From Mesorhizobium sp. WSM3859 (lineage in GTDB: Bacteria > Pseudomonadota > Alphaproteobacteria > Rhizobiales > Rhizobiaceae): a stretch of 64,000 nucleotides of DNA. Both the position numbers and the translations under genes were made by a program. Of the stretch, positions 24,180-32,412 are shown piece after piece (position 1 is the first letter of the stretch; each line of letters begins with the position of its first letter). The stretch lies in the NCBI RefSeq assembly GCF_002295065.1, contig NZ_NSGG01000006.1, forward strand, positions 62,001 to 126,000. Direction: 5' to 3'. The notes below the pieces were generated by a model. It had not been told where the DNA came from and searched no databases. It saw only the letters and a list, made by a program, of their open reading frames with translations.

Positions 24180-25103
24180 ATGGAACCGCTGCCAGGCGGC
24201 TTCAAGTTCCGTCAGTTGCAAGTCTTCCGCGCCGTGCTGCGCACCGGCTCGACAAGGCGCGCCGCGGCCGAGCTCGGCATCAGCCAGCCAGCCGTCAGCC
24301 AGCATGTCAAGCAGCTCGAGGCAACGGTCGGCCTCACGCTCTTCCAGCGCTCCGCCAACCGCATCGTGCCGCTTCTCGAGGCCTGGGAATTGCTGCGGAA
24401 CGTCGAGATGGCGCTGACGTCGCTCGGGCGCCTGGAAGCATCCATCTTTGCGATGAAGAATGAAGAAAAGCAGCGGATCGCGATCGCTGCTCCCTCGGTG
24501 TTTGGCTTCGTGACGCTGCCCAAGGTGGTTGCCATCATCCATGCCAAGACCGCCTCGAATGTGCGTTCTATCTCAGGCAGCTACGAGCAGATCGGGGAGC
24601 ACATCCTGGCCGGCCGAGCCGACCTTGGAATCTCAAGGTTGCCGCTCGACCCGCGCCTGTTCGAATGGGCGCCGCTGGGATCGGCGCGCAATGTCTGCAT
24701 CTTTCCTGCCGGCCACCGGTTCTCGCGACAGGACCGTGTCGAGGCTCAGGACCTCGCCGGCGAGACCATCGTCGATATCGATCCGCAATTCGCTGCCCAT
24801 CAGATGAATTTCAATGCGCTGCGCTTCGCGGGTGCCGAGCCCGACATACTTGTCGAGTTCGATTGCAACGGTCACGAAGCCGGGTACGTGTCGGCCGGGC
24901 TTGGCATTGCGATAACCAACGAGATCATCGCGCGCGAGTACGCTGCCTTTCACCTTGAGGCGAGGCCGGTGGAACCATCGGCGCTCTATCACTACGTCGC
25001 GGTCTGGCAGAAGGGTCGCACCTTCTCCAGCGCATTGAACGTATCGCTCGAGGCGATCATCGCCGCATTCTCAGACTCCGGCAGCGACGGATCACTACGA
25101 TGA
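24180..25103 (+). CDS. LysR-family transcriptional regulator
   Basis: 307 residues, the usual length. The N-terminal winged helix is clear (LQVFRAVLRTGSTRRAAAELGISQPAVSQHVKQLEATVGLTLFQRS), followed by the effector-binding fold (IAIAAPSVFGFVTLPKVVAII; LAGRADLGISRLPLD; GYVSAGLGIAITNEI). It resembles regulators of opine/amino-acid catabolism such as OccR/NocR-like proteins, in keeping with the divergent amino-acid importer, though the XRE gene lies between. GGAGGAG precedes the ATG. Confidence 0.9.
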   Translation: MEPLPGGFKFRQLQVFRAVLRTGSTRRAAAELGISQPAVSQHVKQLEATVGLTLFQRSANRIVPLLEAWELLRNVEMALTSLGRLEASIFAMKNEEKQRIAIAAPSVFGFVTLPKVVAIIHAKTASNVRSISGSYEQIGEHILAGRADLGISRLPLDPRLFEWAPLGSARNVCIFPAGHRFSRQDRVEAQDLAGETIVDIDPQFAAHQMNFNALRFAGAEPDILVEFDCNGHEAGYVSAGLGIAITNEIIAREYAAFHLEARPVEPSALYHYVAVWQKGRTFSSALNVSLEAIIAAFSDSGSDGSLR

Positions 25104-25608
25104 CGGCCAACACTCGGTCCATCGAGCTAGGACAACATCAGCGACCTCGGCAGCCGAACGTGGCGCGCCAGGCTTTACGACGCGCTTGATCCAAAGGGTG
25201 GTTGCGCGCAGCCACTCGCTGTCCGCACAACTTGCTTTCGCTATCAGCGCGATCCGGGTCTGGCCACTCATGTGATGATGCAGGGCCCGTACGTCGGGGC
25301 TCCGCCGCTAGCGCATTCACCCCAAAACCCGCTGCAGATGTGCCACCACCAACTGCAGCGGGCTAAGGTGGCCGGGGCCTCTCGTTGGGAGATTGCCTGA
25401 AGCGTGCGCCGGCCTGGCGAACCTGTGGTCCGCCGCACATACAGTTTAGCTAAAATGATGCTGCTTCAGGCATGGTGTGATCGCGGAAGCTCTCGGCAAT
25501 GCATCCGCAATAGGCGTCCAGGGCAGGCTTTACATGCACTTTTGCTAATTTTATCGGAACCGATCGCGACGGCCAGGTTTGAATCAGGGTTCAGGGAGTC
25601 CGCAGCGC
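25104..25608. other. Intergenic region, no gene seen
   Basis: About 500 bases. Open frames are short and unlike any known protein. A promoter for the LigD remnant could lie here but none stands out. Confidence 0.5.
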
Positions 25609-26150
25609 ATGCCTAAACCGAAGGGGCAACTCGCCTTCATCGATTTCCAATCACCGACGCTCGTCGAAAGACCCCCGCCGACGCCGACTGGCTGCACGAG
25701 ATCAAATACGACGGTTACCGGACAGAACTCATCATTGAAAGTGGGCAGGCGAGGGCGTTTACGCGGCGGGGCTATGACTGGTCGCACCTATACAAGCGCA
25801 TCGTTGAGACGGCGGCAAACCTCCCTGTTAAATCCGCAATCCTTGATGGTGAAGCTGTCGTCCTCGGCAAAACAGGCCTGCCTGACTTTCAAGCCTTGGA
25901 GCGAGAGCTGGGAAGTCCGAATTCTTCGAAGATCATGTTCTTTGCCTTCGACCTCTTGCACCTGAACGGTCGCGACCTCCGCCGCCAGCCGCTGATCGAG
26001 CGCAAAGCTGCCCTGCAAAGTCTGCTGCAGGAAATGGCCCCAACCCTGCGCCAGACTAGCGGCTCACAGCGGATCCCCATCGCATCTGGCTCCCTTGCAC
26101 TCAGTGCGAGACACCTTCCCACCCTTAGCGCGGTTTTTCTTGACAACTGA
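25609..26150 (+). pseudogene. ATP-dependent DNA ligase (LigD-type adenylation domain), frameshifted and truncated
   Basis: The protein begins MPKPKGQLAFIDFQSPTLVERPP and continues in the next frame as ADADWLHEIKYDGYRTELI, where KYDGYR is ligase motif I with the adenylated Lys. It then reads AILDGEAVVLGKTGLPDFQALE and IMFFAFDLLHLNGRDLR (motifs III-IIIa). The shift occurs at a run of five C near 25670, as if one C is missing. The frame ends at 26150, before motifs IV-VI, so only the first part of the nucleotidyltransferase domain remains. Rhizobia often carry several such Ku-associated ligases; no Ku gene is in the window. Confidence 0.85.
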
Positions 26151-26207
26151 GGATATCAAAGATCAGTTGACTGCGTTTGAGGGCTCGGCCAGTGCTGGGA
26201 GGACCTC

Positions 26208-26417
26208 ATGCCAATTTATCAGAGAGCCAGAGAGGCGGGCGTCTTCAGTCCTTCAGAAGTTGCGCTGCTCGGTCGCGTGTTCGACAAACTGAAGGACGAA
26301 CATCAATCACCTGAGCGACGCGAAGCCCTCGCATCTCGGCTCCTGGCAAATTACCTCGCAGGAATCAGAGACGAGGCCGAGCTGCAGTCAGTGTCTAAGC
26401 TGCCGCTCGGGCGATAG
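26208..26417 (+). CDS. Small conserved protein of unknown function
   Basis: 69 residues: IYQRAREAGVFSPSEVALLGRVFDKLKDEHQSPERREALASRLLANYLAGIRDEAEL. It is predicted to be helical and soluble, and has the look of the short proteins found near DNA repair and stress genes in rhizobia. GGGAGGA precedes the ATG. Its end is one base from the convergent neighbour at 26419. Confidence 0.65.
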   Translation: MPIYQRAREAGVFSPSEVALLGRVFDKLKDEHQSPERREALASRLLANYLAGIRDEAELQSVSKLPLGR

Positions 26418-26418
26418 A

Positions 26419-26805
26419 TTACTTCAAAGCGCCTTCACGGCTTTGTCCCTCTCTCGAGGCGCTCGTCCAAGAAGACGCAAGACCGAAATAGCGGGAGCCT
26501 GAAGTCGCATTGTCGATCAGCGGACTCTTCCGCTTCGGAGCGACGTAGCGTGTCACCAGCTTGAGGGTGCCGGCGTTCACAGTCACAGGCACTCCGAGAT
26601 TGACGGTAACCTGGTCCTCATCGACACGCTTGACGTCGCCGACCAGTTCTATCGGTTGGCCTTTCATCACCTTGGCCCTTTCGATGATCGAGTGGGGTTG
26701 GTTATAAGTCGGAATCGAAACGCTCACCCGATCCTCCGTGACGCGCCTGCGCACGGTAGCGGTGATGGCGACTTCATCGCCGATGTTGAATTGGCCCTTC
26801 GCCAT
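26419..26805 (-). CDS. Small conserved beta-rich protein of unknown function
   Basis: 128 residues. It begins FNIGDEVAITATVRRRVTEDRVSVSIPTYNQPHSI and continues with alternating strands (IELVGDVKRVDEDQVTVNLGVPVTVNAG), as in a small beta-barrel. After VAPKRKSPLID the last 25 residues look unrelated, so the 3' end may be frame-shifted. The family is frequent in rhizobia but I know no function. Confidence 0.65.
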   Translation of the reverse strand: MAKGQFNIGDEVAITATVRRRVTEDRVSVSIPTYNQPHSIIERAKVMKGQPIELVGDVKRVDEDQVTVNLGVPVTVNAGTLKLVTRYVAPKRKSPLIDNATSGSRYFGLASSWTSASREGQSREGALK

Positions 26806-27317
26806 AAAAAAGAGTCTGGAGCGGGCAGCGGCTTAGTCAAGCAACCGCTAATGGAACATCGGGCCGGGGGTGAAGTTGACCAAGGACGCGGTGCGCAGGC
26901 TGGGCCCGCCGCGCACCGCGTCGGGGCGGAGAGTAGCAGCACCAGCCCTCCACTGGAGATGCGGTTGTCGCAGGGAGGCCGATGAAGAACCAATCCTGGC
27001 AACCAGGGCCGACGGGCTCTTTCAGATAGACCATCGCAAGTACCGCAATGGGACCTCAGTCCTCAGTACGAGGGTTTGTCGAACAACTTTGCTCACCGCC
27101 GGCTTTTGAAAACCGCTTCCCCCCGGAATAGGTGCCGGCGGCTTGGCCCGGCTCGCACAATCCTGTGTCACCCTCGATCTGCGGGCCGGGCTCGGACTTT
27201 CTCAGTACCTACTCTGGGTACGCGGCCCGCGAGCCTCACAGTTTCGGCGGAACATTCCAGTCGGATCGAGGTTTGGTAGCCGCGACGCAATCCCCTCCCA
27301 AAACCCCGCACGCGTCG
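26806..27317. other. Intergenic region with a repeated short segment
   Basis: No gene is recognised. The sequence AATCCTGTGTCACC at 27159-27172, preceded by a GGCCCGGCTCGC stretch, recurs at 30930-30943. The region ends at two tandem hairpins. Confidence 0.5.
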
Positions 27318-27342
27318 TGTCGGGGTCGGCAGTACCCCGACA
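27318..27342. terminator. GC-rich hairpin, first of a tandem pair
   Basis: TGTCGGGGT-CGGCAGT-ACCCCGACA: perfect 9-bp arms and a 7-base loop. It lies four bases from the next hairpin. No T run follows on either strand. Confidence 0.5.
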
Positions 27343-27345
27343 TAG

Positions 27346-27371
27346 GCCCGCACCGTTCCCGCGGTGCGGGC
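27346..27371 (-). terminator. GC-rich hairpin just after the stop of the small gene at 27376
   Basis: GCCCGCACCG-TTCCCG-CGGTGCGGGC: perfect 10-bp arms, five bases beyond the minus-strand stop. On the plus strand it is followed by TCTTCTATT. It probably ends transcription of the minus-strand gene and might also work in the other direction. Confidence 0.6.
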
Positions 27372-27375
27372 TCTT

Positions 27376-27585
27376 CTATTGCCGCCAACGCAACTCAGCC
27401 GCCAGCGCCTCAAGGGCTTTTACATCCTCTGCATACGATCCCGCATGTGCGGGGTAGCGCTCCATCTGCTGGCGATAGAAGTGCACCCACTTAGGCAAAT
27501 CGACGATCGGAAACGTCCCCTGCCAGATGCCTTTCTCGAGCGTGAATGTATCCGCCGCCGAATCGTAAGTCGCTGTCGTCTTCAT
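27376..27585 (-). CDS. Small conserved protein of unknown function
   Basis: 69 residues from ATG 27585: KTTATYDSAADTFTLEKGIWQGTFPIVDLPKWVHFYRQQMERYPAHAGSYAEDVKALEALAAEL. It appears soluble, with a mixed N-terminal half and a helical C-terminal half. The frame is open to 27666, but the upstream residues overlap the divergent KTSC start, so the shorter form is preferred. Confidence 0.6.
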   Translation of the reverse strand: MKTTATYDSAADTFTLEKGIWQGTFPIVDLPKWVHFYRQQMERYPAHAGSYAEDVKALEALAAELRWRQ

Positions 27586-27659
27586 GCTGGGCGTTAATTC
27601 GCGTACCTGAAACAAAAACGGCTTCCGATCGTTGGCGAACCTGTAACGATGGGTGCGCC

Positions 27660-27945
27660 ATGCCATCCACCTCGATCAGAAAGACAGAGTACGATCCGGT
27701 GAGCAAGGACCCTTTCGGTCTGGTTCGTGAGCAGCGGCAAGCGGTACGACTTTGACGAGGTGCCTCCTGAGACTTACGTGGCGTTCCGTTCTGCCTTTGC
27801 AAAAGGTCGCTTCTTCAACGACCATATTCGCGATCATTCCGGTATCGCCGAAATTCTGAATAGCTGTCTGCTTGAAGCGGGTCATGCTCTTGCCTCAGCT
27901 CACATGAATCGCCCAGTGCCGTGCTTGGGGTTATCGGGAATCTAG
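27660..27945 (+). pseudogene. KTSC-domain protein, frameshifted
   Basis: ATG 27660 starts MPSTSIRKTEYDPVSKD; the continuation LSVWFVSSGKRYDFDEVPPETYVAFRSAFAKGRFFNDHIRD is in the next frame. Together they form a typical ~70-residue KTSC domain. The shift lies at the CCC near 27710, as if one C were extra. After HIRDH the sequence departs from the family and runs to 27945. The domain is small and of unknown role, often linked to phage or stress loci. Confidence 0.75.
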
Positions 27946-28293
27946 TTCCAACGCGTCCACACTATGCGGGGCTGGATCGGGCTTCAAAAGCGGCCCGTCG
28001 CGAGGTGAACAGCTATTATCCGCGGCCTTGCGTTGGATCCGGGCCAAATGCTTGCGATGCAGCTCCGGCATGTCCTCCAACCGGTGAAGGAAATTGATAG
28101 CTTGGCCACAGGCAGATTATCGCGCGTGAGTTGGGCAATCAGTTGGTGTTGACGAACCAAATGCTGTTCCCCAACTTCACATGGCCTTTCACCATGTCAA
28201 TGTCATCTTCTGGAGCCATCCACAAGAACGCCGCTGTTCGTTGCTCGTTCCGCCTGTCGTGGTGGACGGGCGATTTGAACAGGTCGTTACGGC
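27946..28293. other. Intergenic region, no gene seen
   Basis: About 350 bases with no recognisable coding sequence, RNA or hairpin. Confidence 0.5.
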
Positions 28294-28485
28294 CTATTTG
28301 AACGCATACTTATACACGGCGCGGCTGCCTTCATCGGTGACGCGAACCCATAGCCGTTCATCTCTGCGCGACTGAACCTCTTTCTTGGTGCCGACCGCAG
28401 CAGCCTCCCACGGCGTGTTTGCGATCACGGTGTGATGGGACACCGGCGTGTCGCCGGCCATCTCTTCAACCAGGTAGGTTTTCAT
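28294..28485 (-). CDS. Small protein, member A of a three-copy family (WVRVTD...YKYAF)
   Basis: 63 residues: begins MKTYLVEEM, has TPWEAAAVGTKKEV in the middle and ends WVRVTDEGSRAVYKYAFK. Two paralogues lie at 48612 and 48956 in this window; all keep K-x-Y at the start, the helical A-A centre, and WVRVTD plus a YKYA/FKYA end. ATG 28485 is taken because the longer frame adds unrelated residues. A consensus EcfG promoter (GGAAC-N16-CGTT) lies 27 bases upstream, so expression under general stress is expected. Function unknown. Confidence 0.78.
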   Translation of the reverse strand: MKTYLVEEMAGDTPVSHHTVIANTPWEAAAVGTKKEVQSRRDERLWVRVTDEGSRAVYKYAFK

Positions 28486-28511
28486 GCAATCCCCCGTTCC
28501 GTCACGGTCCC

Positions 28512-28536
28512 AACGATCAGGGCGAAGCCTTGTTCC
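28512..28536 (-). promoter_or_regulatory. EcfG-type (general stress) promoter
   Basis: Minus strand: GGAAC at 28536-28532, 16 bases, CGTT at 28515-28512. This is the full alphaproteobacterial EcfG consensus, 27 bases before the start of the small gene at 28485. Confidence 0.75.
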
Positions 28537-28997
28537 GGCTCGTAGCGGGCGCGGCAAGTCAAGGTAAGGAACAGGTGGTGTGAACCGAAGGCCAGCTACG
28601 ACTTTATCCCTGGCGCTGGCCGTATCTCTTGCGGGTCGAAGCTCAAGAGTTTTGACGGCAACGATCGCGCGGCCTCGGCTTCGGCCAGCGAAAGTCCATC
28701 TTGGCCGTTGATAGACCGTTCGCTTGGAGGCACGCCGGGCGGGCAGAGTCCCTCATTCGTCACCTGATCAGTTGGAGCGCTGCCCGGCAGTTGGGATCGC
28801 TCTCGGCCACCTTAAGAGTGCCCTTTATCCGCTCGGCGGGCGGTGACCCCCTATCGCCATCGTTGGAACGGGCGGCGGCTAGTCGTCTCCGGGCTTAATC
28901 CCCTTGACGGCGTTCTTCACTGCGCGGTCGAAGCTTCCATCTGAGGTAGATTTTCGGCTTCGTTCTGGCCGGACCGTGGACGGTCAATCTTCGGGCT
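28537..28997. other. Intergenic region, no gene seen
   Basis: About 460 bases. Short frames on both strands look like no known family. Confidence 0.45.
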
Positions 28998-29182
28998 TCA
29001 TGCGTCAAACTCCGGCGGCTCATGCTCGTCCTGGAACTGGTGCCACATTACCTGCCTGAGGTCTTTGCAGTCGACGAACTGGCCGCATGTCTCGCACCGG
29101 TAGAAGTCGGAATCCTCCTTCGAGCCGGCGGGCAGTGCACCGTCACCCGTTTCGGAGAGCCGAGTTCGGCAAGTCTCGTCAT
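28998..29182 (-). pseudogene. Small zinc-ribbon-like protein, probably frameshifted
   Basis: ATG 29182 overlaps the stop of the DUF3606 gene (ATGA) and starts MTRLAELGSPKRVTVHCPPAR. A second frame then reads SKEDSDFYRCETCGQFVDCKDLRQVMWHQFQDEHEPPEFDA and stops at 28998. The CxxC pair and the His-rich end look like a small metal-binding protein. Joining the two needs one indel near 29100. Each half alone lacks either a start or the motif. Confidence 0.5.
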
Positions 29183-29358
29183 CCCCGAAGCTTTCTTCGC
29201 TCTAACGTCTTACGGGCGTTGCCGTGCTCTTTGATGAGATCGCGCACCTGGTCGGGGCTGATCCGATGCTGCTTGGCGAAATAGCGGACTTCGTAATCCT
29301 CGTCGGCCGAGATGCGATCGCGGTCACGAAAATCTCGTTTGGTCTTGTCGTCTGCCAT
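29179..29358 (-). CDS. DUF3606 small protein
   Basis: 59 residues: MADDKTKRDFRDRDRISADE, then YEVRYFAKQHRISPDQVRDLIKEHGNARKTLERRKLRG. This is the DUF3606 pattern, small helical proteins of unknown function common in rhizobia. AGGAGG lies 8 bases before the ATG. An EcfG-type promoter ends 25 bases upstream. A second, more diverged DUF3606 protein is at 44988. Confidence 0.85.
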   Translation of the reverse strand: MADDKTKRDFRDRDRISADEDYEVRYFAKQHRISPDQVRDLIKEHGNARKTLERRKLRG

Positions 29359-29382
29359 GGCTGTTCCTCCTGGTCAGAGAAG

Positions 29383-29407
29383 AACAGCGGCCGATAACGA
29401 ATGTTCC
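29383..29407 (-). promoter_or_regulatory. EcfG-type (general stress) promoter
   Basis: Minus strand: GGAAC at 29407-29403, 16 bases, TGTT at 29386-29383, 25 bases before the DUF3606 start. Confidence 0.65.
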
Positions 29408-29460
29408 TTAGTGGCCACCCCAGCAGTTGACGCCGTTTCAAAGCCCGTCTGCTGAATGAG

Positions 29461-29480
29461 AACCCCGCTTCCGCGGGGTT
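29461..29480 (-). terminator. Hairpin terminator of the histone-H1-like gene
   Basis: AACCCCGC-TTCC-GCGGGGTT: perfect 8-bp stem beginning nine bases past the minus-strand stop at 29489. The following minus-strand bases are CTCATTC, so the T tract is weak. Confidence 0.55.
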
Positions 29481-29488
29481 GTCTTCGG

Positions 29489-29722
29489 TCAGTGAGCTGC
29501 TTTCTTTTTGGCCGGCGCCTTCGGCTGCCCTGACTTACTCTTGGGGGCGGCGTCTTTCGAGTGAGCCGACATCGCCGGAGCCGCACCAGTCTTCTTGGTA
29601 GCTGACGACTTGGCAGAGGCTTTCTTTGGTGTTGCGTTCTTTGGCGCGGTCCTTCTTGCACGCGCCTTTTTCGGCTCTTCCTTTGACGAGAAAATGCCGG
29701 TGATGCTCTCAATGATGGACAT
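29489..29722 (-). CDS. Lys/Ala-rich histone-H1-like small protein
   Basis: 77 residues from ATG 29722: MSIIESITGIFSSKEEPKK, then a low-complexity tail built of Lys, Ala, Pro, Ser and Thr (RRTAPKNATPKKASAKSSATKK, QPKAPAKKKAAH). The strongly basic composition resembles histone H1-like C-terminal domains, which bind DNA or RNA without sequence preference. The N-terminal 14 residues may form an amphipathic helix. The frame open to 29779 adds unrelated residues. Confidence 0.7.
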   Translation of the reverse strand: MSIIESITGIFSSKEEPKKARARRTAPKNATPKKASAKSSATKKTGAAPAMSAHSKDAAPKSKSGQPKAPAKKKAAH

Positions 29723-30120
29723 TGGCTGGCCCTCCGTTGAATTCGATAAACAAAGCCGACCGCCCGGAGATTGTTCCAATCGCTAAACCAGCTGTCCTAA
29801 TGAACTCCGAGTTATGGAATCGAATCCAGTAATTCGTTCGAGCTCTCATGCGCACGCGGGCTGGCTGTTCTTCATCCCCCTTTAGAAGCGACGCTGTTCT
29901 GGAACCCTCCGCCGCTTCCCAAGGACTGAAGAAGAACACAGCGCGGCGGCTGAAGCCTCCTTGTCAGCTACGTCGAGACGCCTGAGGACGAGAAGAAGCT
30001 GCGTTACGTCTCCCCGAAATGTACCTGAAGGGCTACTTCGACATAATGACTCCAATCAACTGACTCCAACGAGCTTTGCAACTTCATGGAACAAAATCTT
30101 CCTCTACGGGTAAGGTCTCC
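29723..30120. other. Intergenic region, no gene seen
   Basis: About 400 bases between the H1-like gene and the GFA gene. A GGAAC is present at 29776-29772 on the minus strand but the nearest GTT is 21 bases away, too far for an EcfG promoter. Confidence 0.45.
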
Positions 30121-30504
30121 ATGTCATCTGGTCGTTGCCTATGCGGGTGTGTGCGTTACCAAATAGCGGGCGAGCTTGCACAGCCTATAGCCTGCCACTG
30201 CACCCAATGCGCCCGCACCAGCGGCAACTTCGCGGCTATGGCGGCCTGTCGCTCGAAGGATCTTGCACTGGTAGCGTCGTCGACCCTCAGTTGGTACCGC
30301 TCGTCACGTCACGTCGAGCGCGGCTTCTGCTCCCGCTGCGGCGGTAACCTATTCTGGAAGGCGGCTCCGGGTGTTGAAACATTCGTCGCTGCGGGAACCC
30401 TTGACCCACCGACCGGCCTGCGCCTTGCCAAGCATATTTTCGTGGGCTCGAAGTCCGATTTTTACGATCTAACCGACGGCCTACCCCAGGAGCAGGAGGG
30501 CTAG
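30121..30504 (+). CDS. GFA-family (glutathione-dependent formaldehyde-activating-like) zinc protein
   Basis: 127 residues from ATG 30121. The zinc-binding pattern of the GFA/CENP-V fold is complete: CLCGCVRY, ACHCTQCARTSG and FCSRCGGNLFW. Named after an enzyme proposed to join formaldehyde and glutathione; most members have no proven activity. The gene stands alone between small stress-type genes. Confidence 0.88.
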   Translation: MSSGRCLCGCVRYQIAGELAQPIACHCTQCARTSGNFAAMAACRSKDLALVASSTLSWYRSSRHVERGFCSRCGGNLFWKAAPGVETFVAAGTLDPPTGLRLAKHIFVGSKSDFYDLTDGLPQEQEG

Positions 30505-30691
30505 GTTTCCTCAAGCTTCGCGCTGGTCGGCAAGCAAGCGCGCAAGGATGCAACAATCGCTCGTCCCGAGGACTTATTGGCGGAGCCAGGACGACTGCTG
30601 CGCGGCGGCATCGGACCTCAGTCCTAAAGAGGTTTGACTCGAAGCTGATTTTTTTGGGTGTATCGTCCAGGCGTCGCGGTGTGGGAGGCGT

Positions 30692-30886
30692 GTGATGACG
30701 GCGTATCAAGTGGTGGAACCAGCCGAACTGACGATCCTGGCAAAAGCTCTCGACGACCATTGCGCGAGGCATCGCATCGCCGATGAGATGGACCGGGAGC
30801 AGGTCGCGCTTAAGTTATTCGGCCTCTTCAGGCAGGGTGTCATTGACCTTGCGAGTCTGTCGGAGGAACTTGAGCGGGTGGGCTAA
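30692..30886 (+). CDS. Small conserved protein of unknown function
   Basis: 64 residues: ELTILAKALDDHCARHRIADEMDREQVALKLFGLFRQGVIDLASLSEELERVG. All-helical, soluble, and of a type repeatedly found in rhizobial genomes. GTG at 30692 or ATG at 30695 is the start, behind GGGAGG. Confidence 0.7.
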   Translation: MMTAYQVVEPAELTILAKALDDHCARHRIADEMDREQVALKLFGLFRQGVIDLASLSEELERVG

Positions 30887-31181
30887 CACGCGCAACGGCA
30901 GCTGACTTTGTCGGTCGGCTCGGCCCGCGAATCCTGTGTCACCATGATGAGCATTTAACTGCTTGGGTTCCGGCTCGTGATACCCTGCTGTCGATGTAAC
31001 GGTTGCACATACGCAACACAGCGCCGCTAGTTGCTGGCCCGCTAACACGGGTTAATGCGCTTGATCGTGGCATCGAGCTTTGAGAGAAGTCACCCCATTT
31101 CTGGCGGCGCGCCTTGGGTGAGCCCGGTCCACGCACCCTTGCGCAGTTGATCTGCGGCATCTGCGGGGCCGGGCACTTTTT

Positions 31182-31871
31182 TCAGAGCGGATTGATTGGC
31201 CCGACAAGCCCGGAATGGTCGTTGGGCTGCTTGTTGATCGCCGCGGAATTCACCTCTCGGCCGACACGGTTGAATTGAAGCTGCCCGTCGATGTCATGCG
31301 AGAGCAAGTCCTTCAGGTCGCTTGCCGGCGTCTCCGCGTTCAGCCAGGCATCGTAGTAGGCTGGATCGAGGATCAACGGCTGACGATCGTGAAGCTGGCG
31401 CATCGGCTCGGCGGCAGGCTCGGTGATGACGGTGCAGCTCGTCACGTCCAGCGTTTTGTTATAGGCCCACAAGCCGGCGAAGGAGAAAGGCGCGTGACCC
31501 GGCATGAAGATGTGCCAAGGATCCTTGCCGCGATCGGCCGGGCTGATAGTCCATTCGTAAAAGCCGTCGGCCGGGATCAGGCAGCGCTTCGATCTGAAGG
31601 CGTCCCGAAATGCCGGCGTCGTATCGACGGTCTCGATACGCGCGTTGAACATCGGTGCCTTGGGCATTTCCTTCGCCCAAAAAGGCACCAACCACCAACG
31701 GCCGGTTCGGACCTTGTGATTGCCGTTATCGGCCGTGATGAACGGCACCTCGTCAGTCGGCGCGATGTTGTAGCGTGGCGCGTCGTTGCGGCCCACGTCG
31801 GCCGGCGCGGTCAGGCGGTAAAGCCGGTGGATTTCGGACCACGGCAGATATCGGGTGTAGCGTCCGCACAT
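31182..31871 (-). CDS. SOS-response-associated (SRAP/YedK/HMCES-like) protein
   Basis: 229 residues. MCGRYT places the catalytic Cys at position 2; the remaining signature is present: YNIAPTDEVPFI, FNARIETV, CLIPADGFYEW and the His in LHDRQPLIL. SRAP proteins form a thiazolidine crosslink with abasic sites in single-stranded DNA, shielding them. It is the last gene of a run of small minus-strand genes, with a 9-base gap to the one before. Confidence 0.93.
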   Translation of the reverse strand: MCGRYTRYLPWSEIHRLYRLTAPADVGRNDAPRYNIAPTDEVPFITADNGNHKVRTGRWWLVPFWAKEMPKAPMFNARIETVDTTPAFRDAFRSKRCLIPADGFYEWTISPADRGKDPWHIFMPGHAPFSFAGLWAYNKTLDVTSCTVITEPAAEPMRQLHDRQPLILDPAYYDAWLNAETPASDLKDLLSHDIDGQLQFNRVGREVNSAAINKQPNDHSGLVGPINPL

Positions 31872-31880
31872 TCGCGCTGC

Positions 31881-32144
31881 TCACTCCAGGTCGGGTACAT
31901 CGCCGCTCACAAAGAGGGTGTTTGGCGGTCCATAGTCGCCGAGCGCCGGATCGGCATCCCGGCTCCAAGCGATCACACCAACGTGCTTGCCTGCTAGCGC
32001 TTTGGCAGTTCGGATCGCCCGCTCTTCGCTTTGCTGATCGGTAGGCCCATACATCGGAAACAGCTCGCCATCCTCGCCGCGGTCAAAGGCGACCACGACA
32101 ATGAGCTTCGGCTTTTTCTGCTCCGGCACGACATGGCTCGACAT
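31881..32144 (-). CDS. Small conserved protein of unknown function
   Basis: 87 residues: KLIVVVAFDRGEDGELFPMYGPTDQQSEERAIRTAKALAGKHVGVIAWSRDADPALGDYGPP. An alternating beta/alpha pattern suggests a small alpha/beta fold. It lies 9 bases upstream of the SRAP gene and is probably co-transcribed with it, so a link with DNA repair is conceivable. Confidence 0.7.
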   Translation of the reverse strand: MSSHVVPEQKKPKLIVVVAFDRGEDGELFPMYGPTDQQSEERAIRTAKALAGKHVGVIAWSRDADPALGDYGPPNTLFVSGDVPDLE

Positions 32145-32157
32145 TCAACGGCCTTTC

Positions 32158-32397
32158 TCAATTGAGAGGCGCTGATCCCGCTTCAAGCGCGTCGATCGCG
32201 TCGAACACCGCGTGGCGCTTTGGCTCGTCGGATTCGTCCGGCGTGAACTGCGCACAAGCGAGCGGCGTATATGCAACCATGACCGCCATGACGAGGTCTC
32301 TCGCCCGCCACCCATCAGCCATGTCATCTGTTGCCGCGCGTGCCAGCATGGCGATCCGCTCATCATAGAACTCGTTCCTCAAGTTCACGGCTTGCAA
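32158..32397 (-). CDS. Small protein of unknown function
   Basis: 79 residues: QAVNLRNEFYDERIAMLARAATDDMADGWRARDLVMAVMVAYTPLACAQF. It is helical with an acidic end. It lies 13 bases before the next gene in the same direction, suggesting a small operon with the SRAP gene. Confidence 0.55.
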   Translation of the reverse strand: MQAVNLRNEFYDERIAMLARAATDDMADGWRARDLVMAVMVAYTPLACAQFTPDESDEPKRHAVFDAIDALEAGSAPLN

Positions 32398-32412
32398 CTG
32401 CTGCGCCTCTCG

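Noticed and set aside
29772..29776. GGAAC upstream of the H1-like gene as an EcfG promoter
   Set aside because: The next GTT is 21 bases away; spacing should be 16-17.
30084..30110. GGAAC upstream of the GFA gene as an EcfG promoter
   Set aside because: At 16-17 bases the -10 would be GGTA/GTAA, lacking the GTT core.
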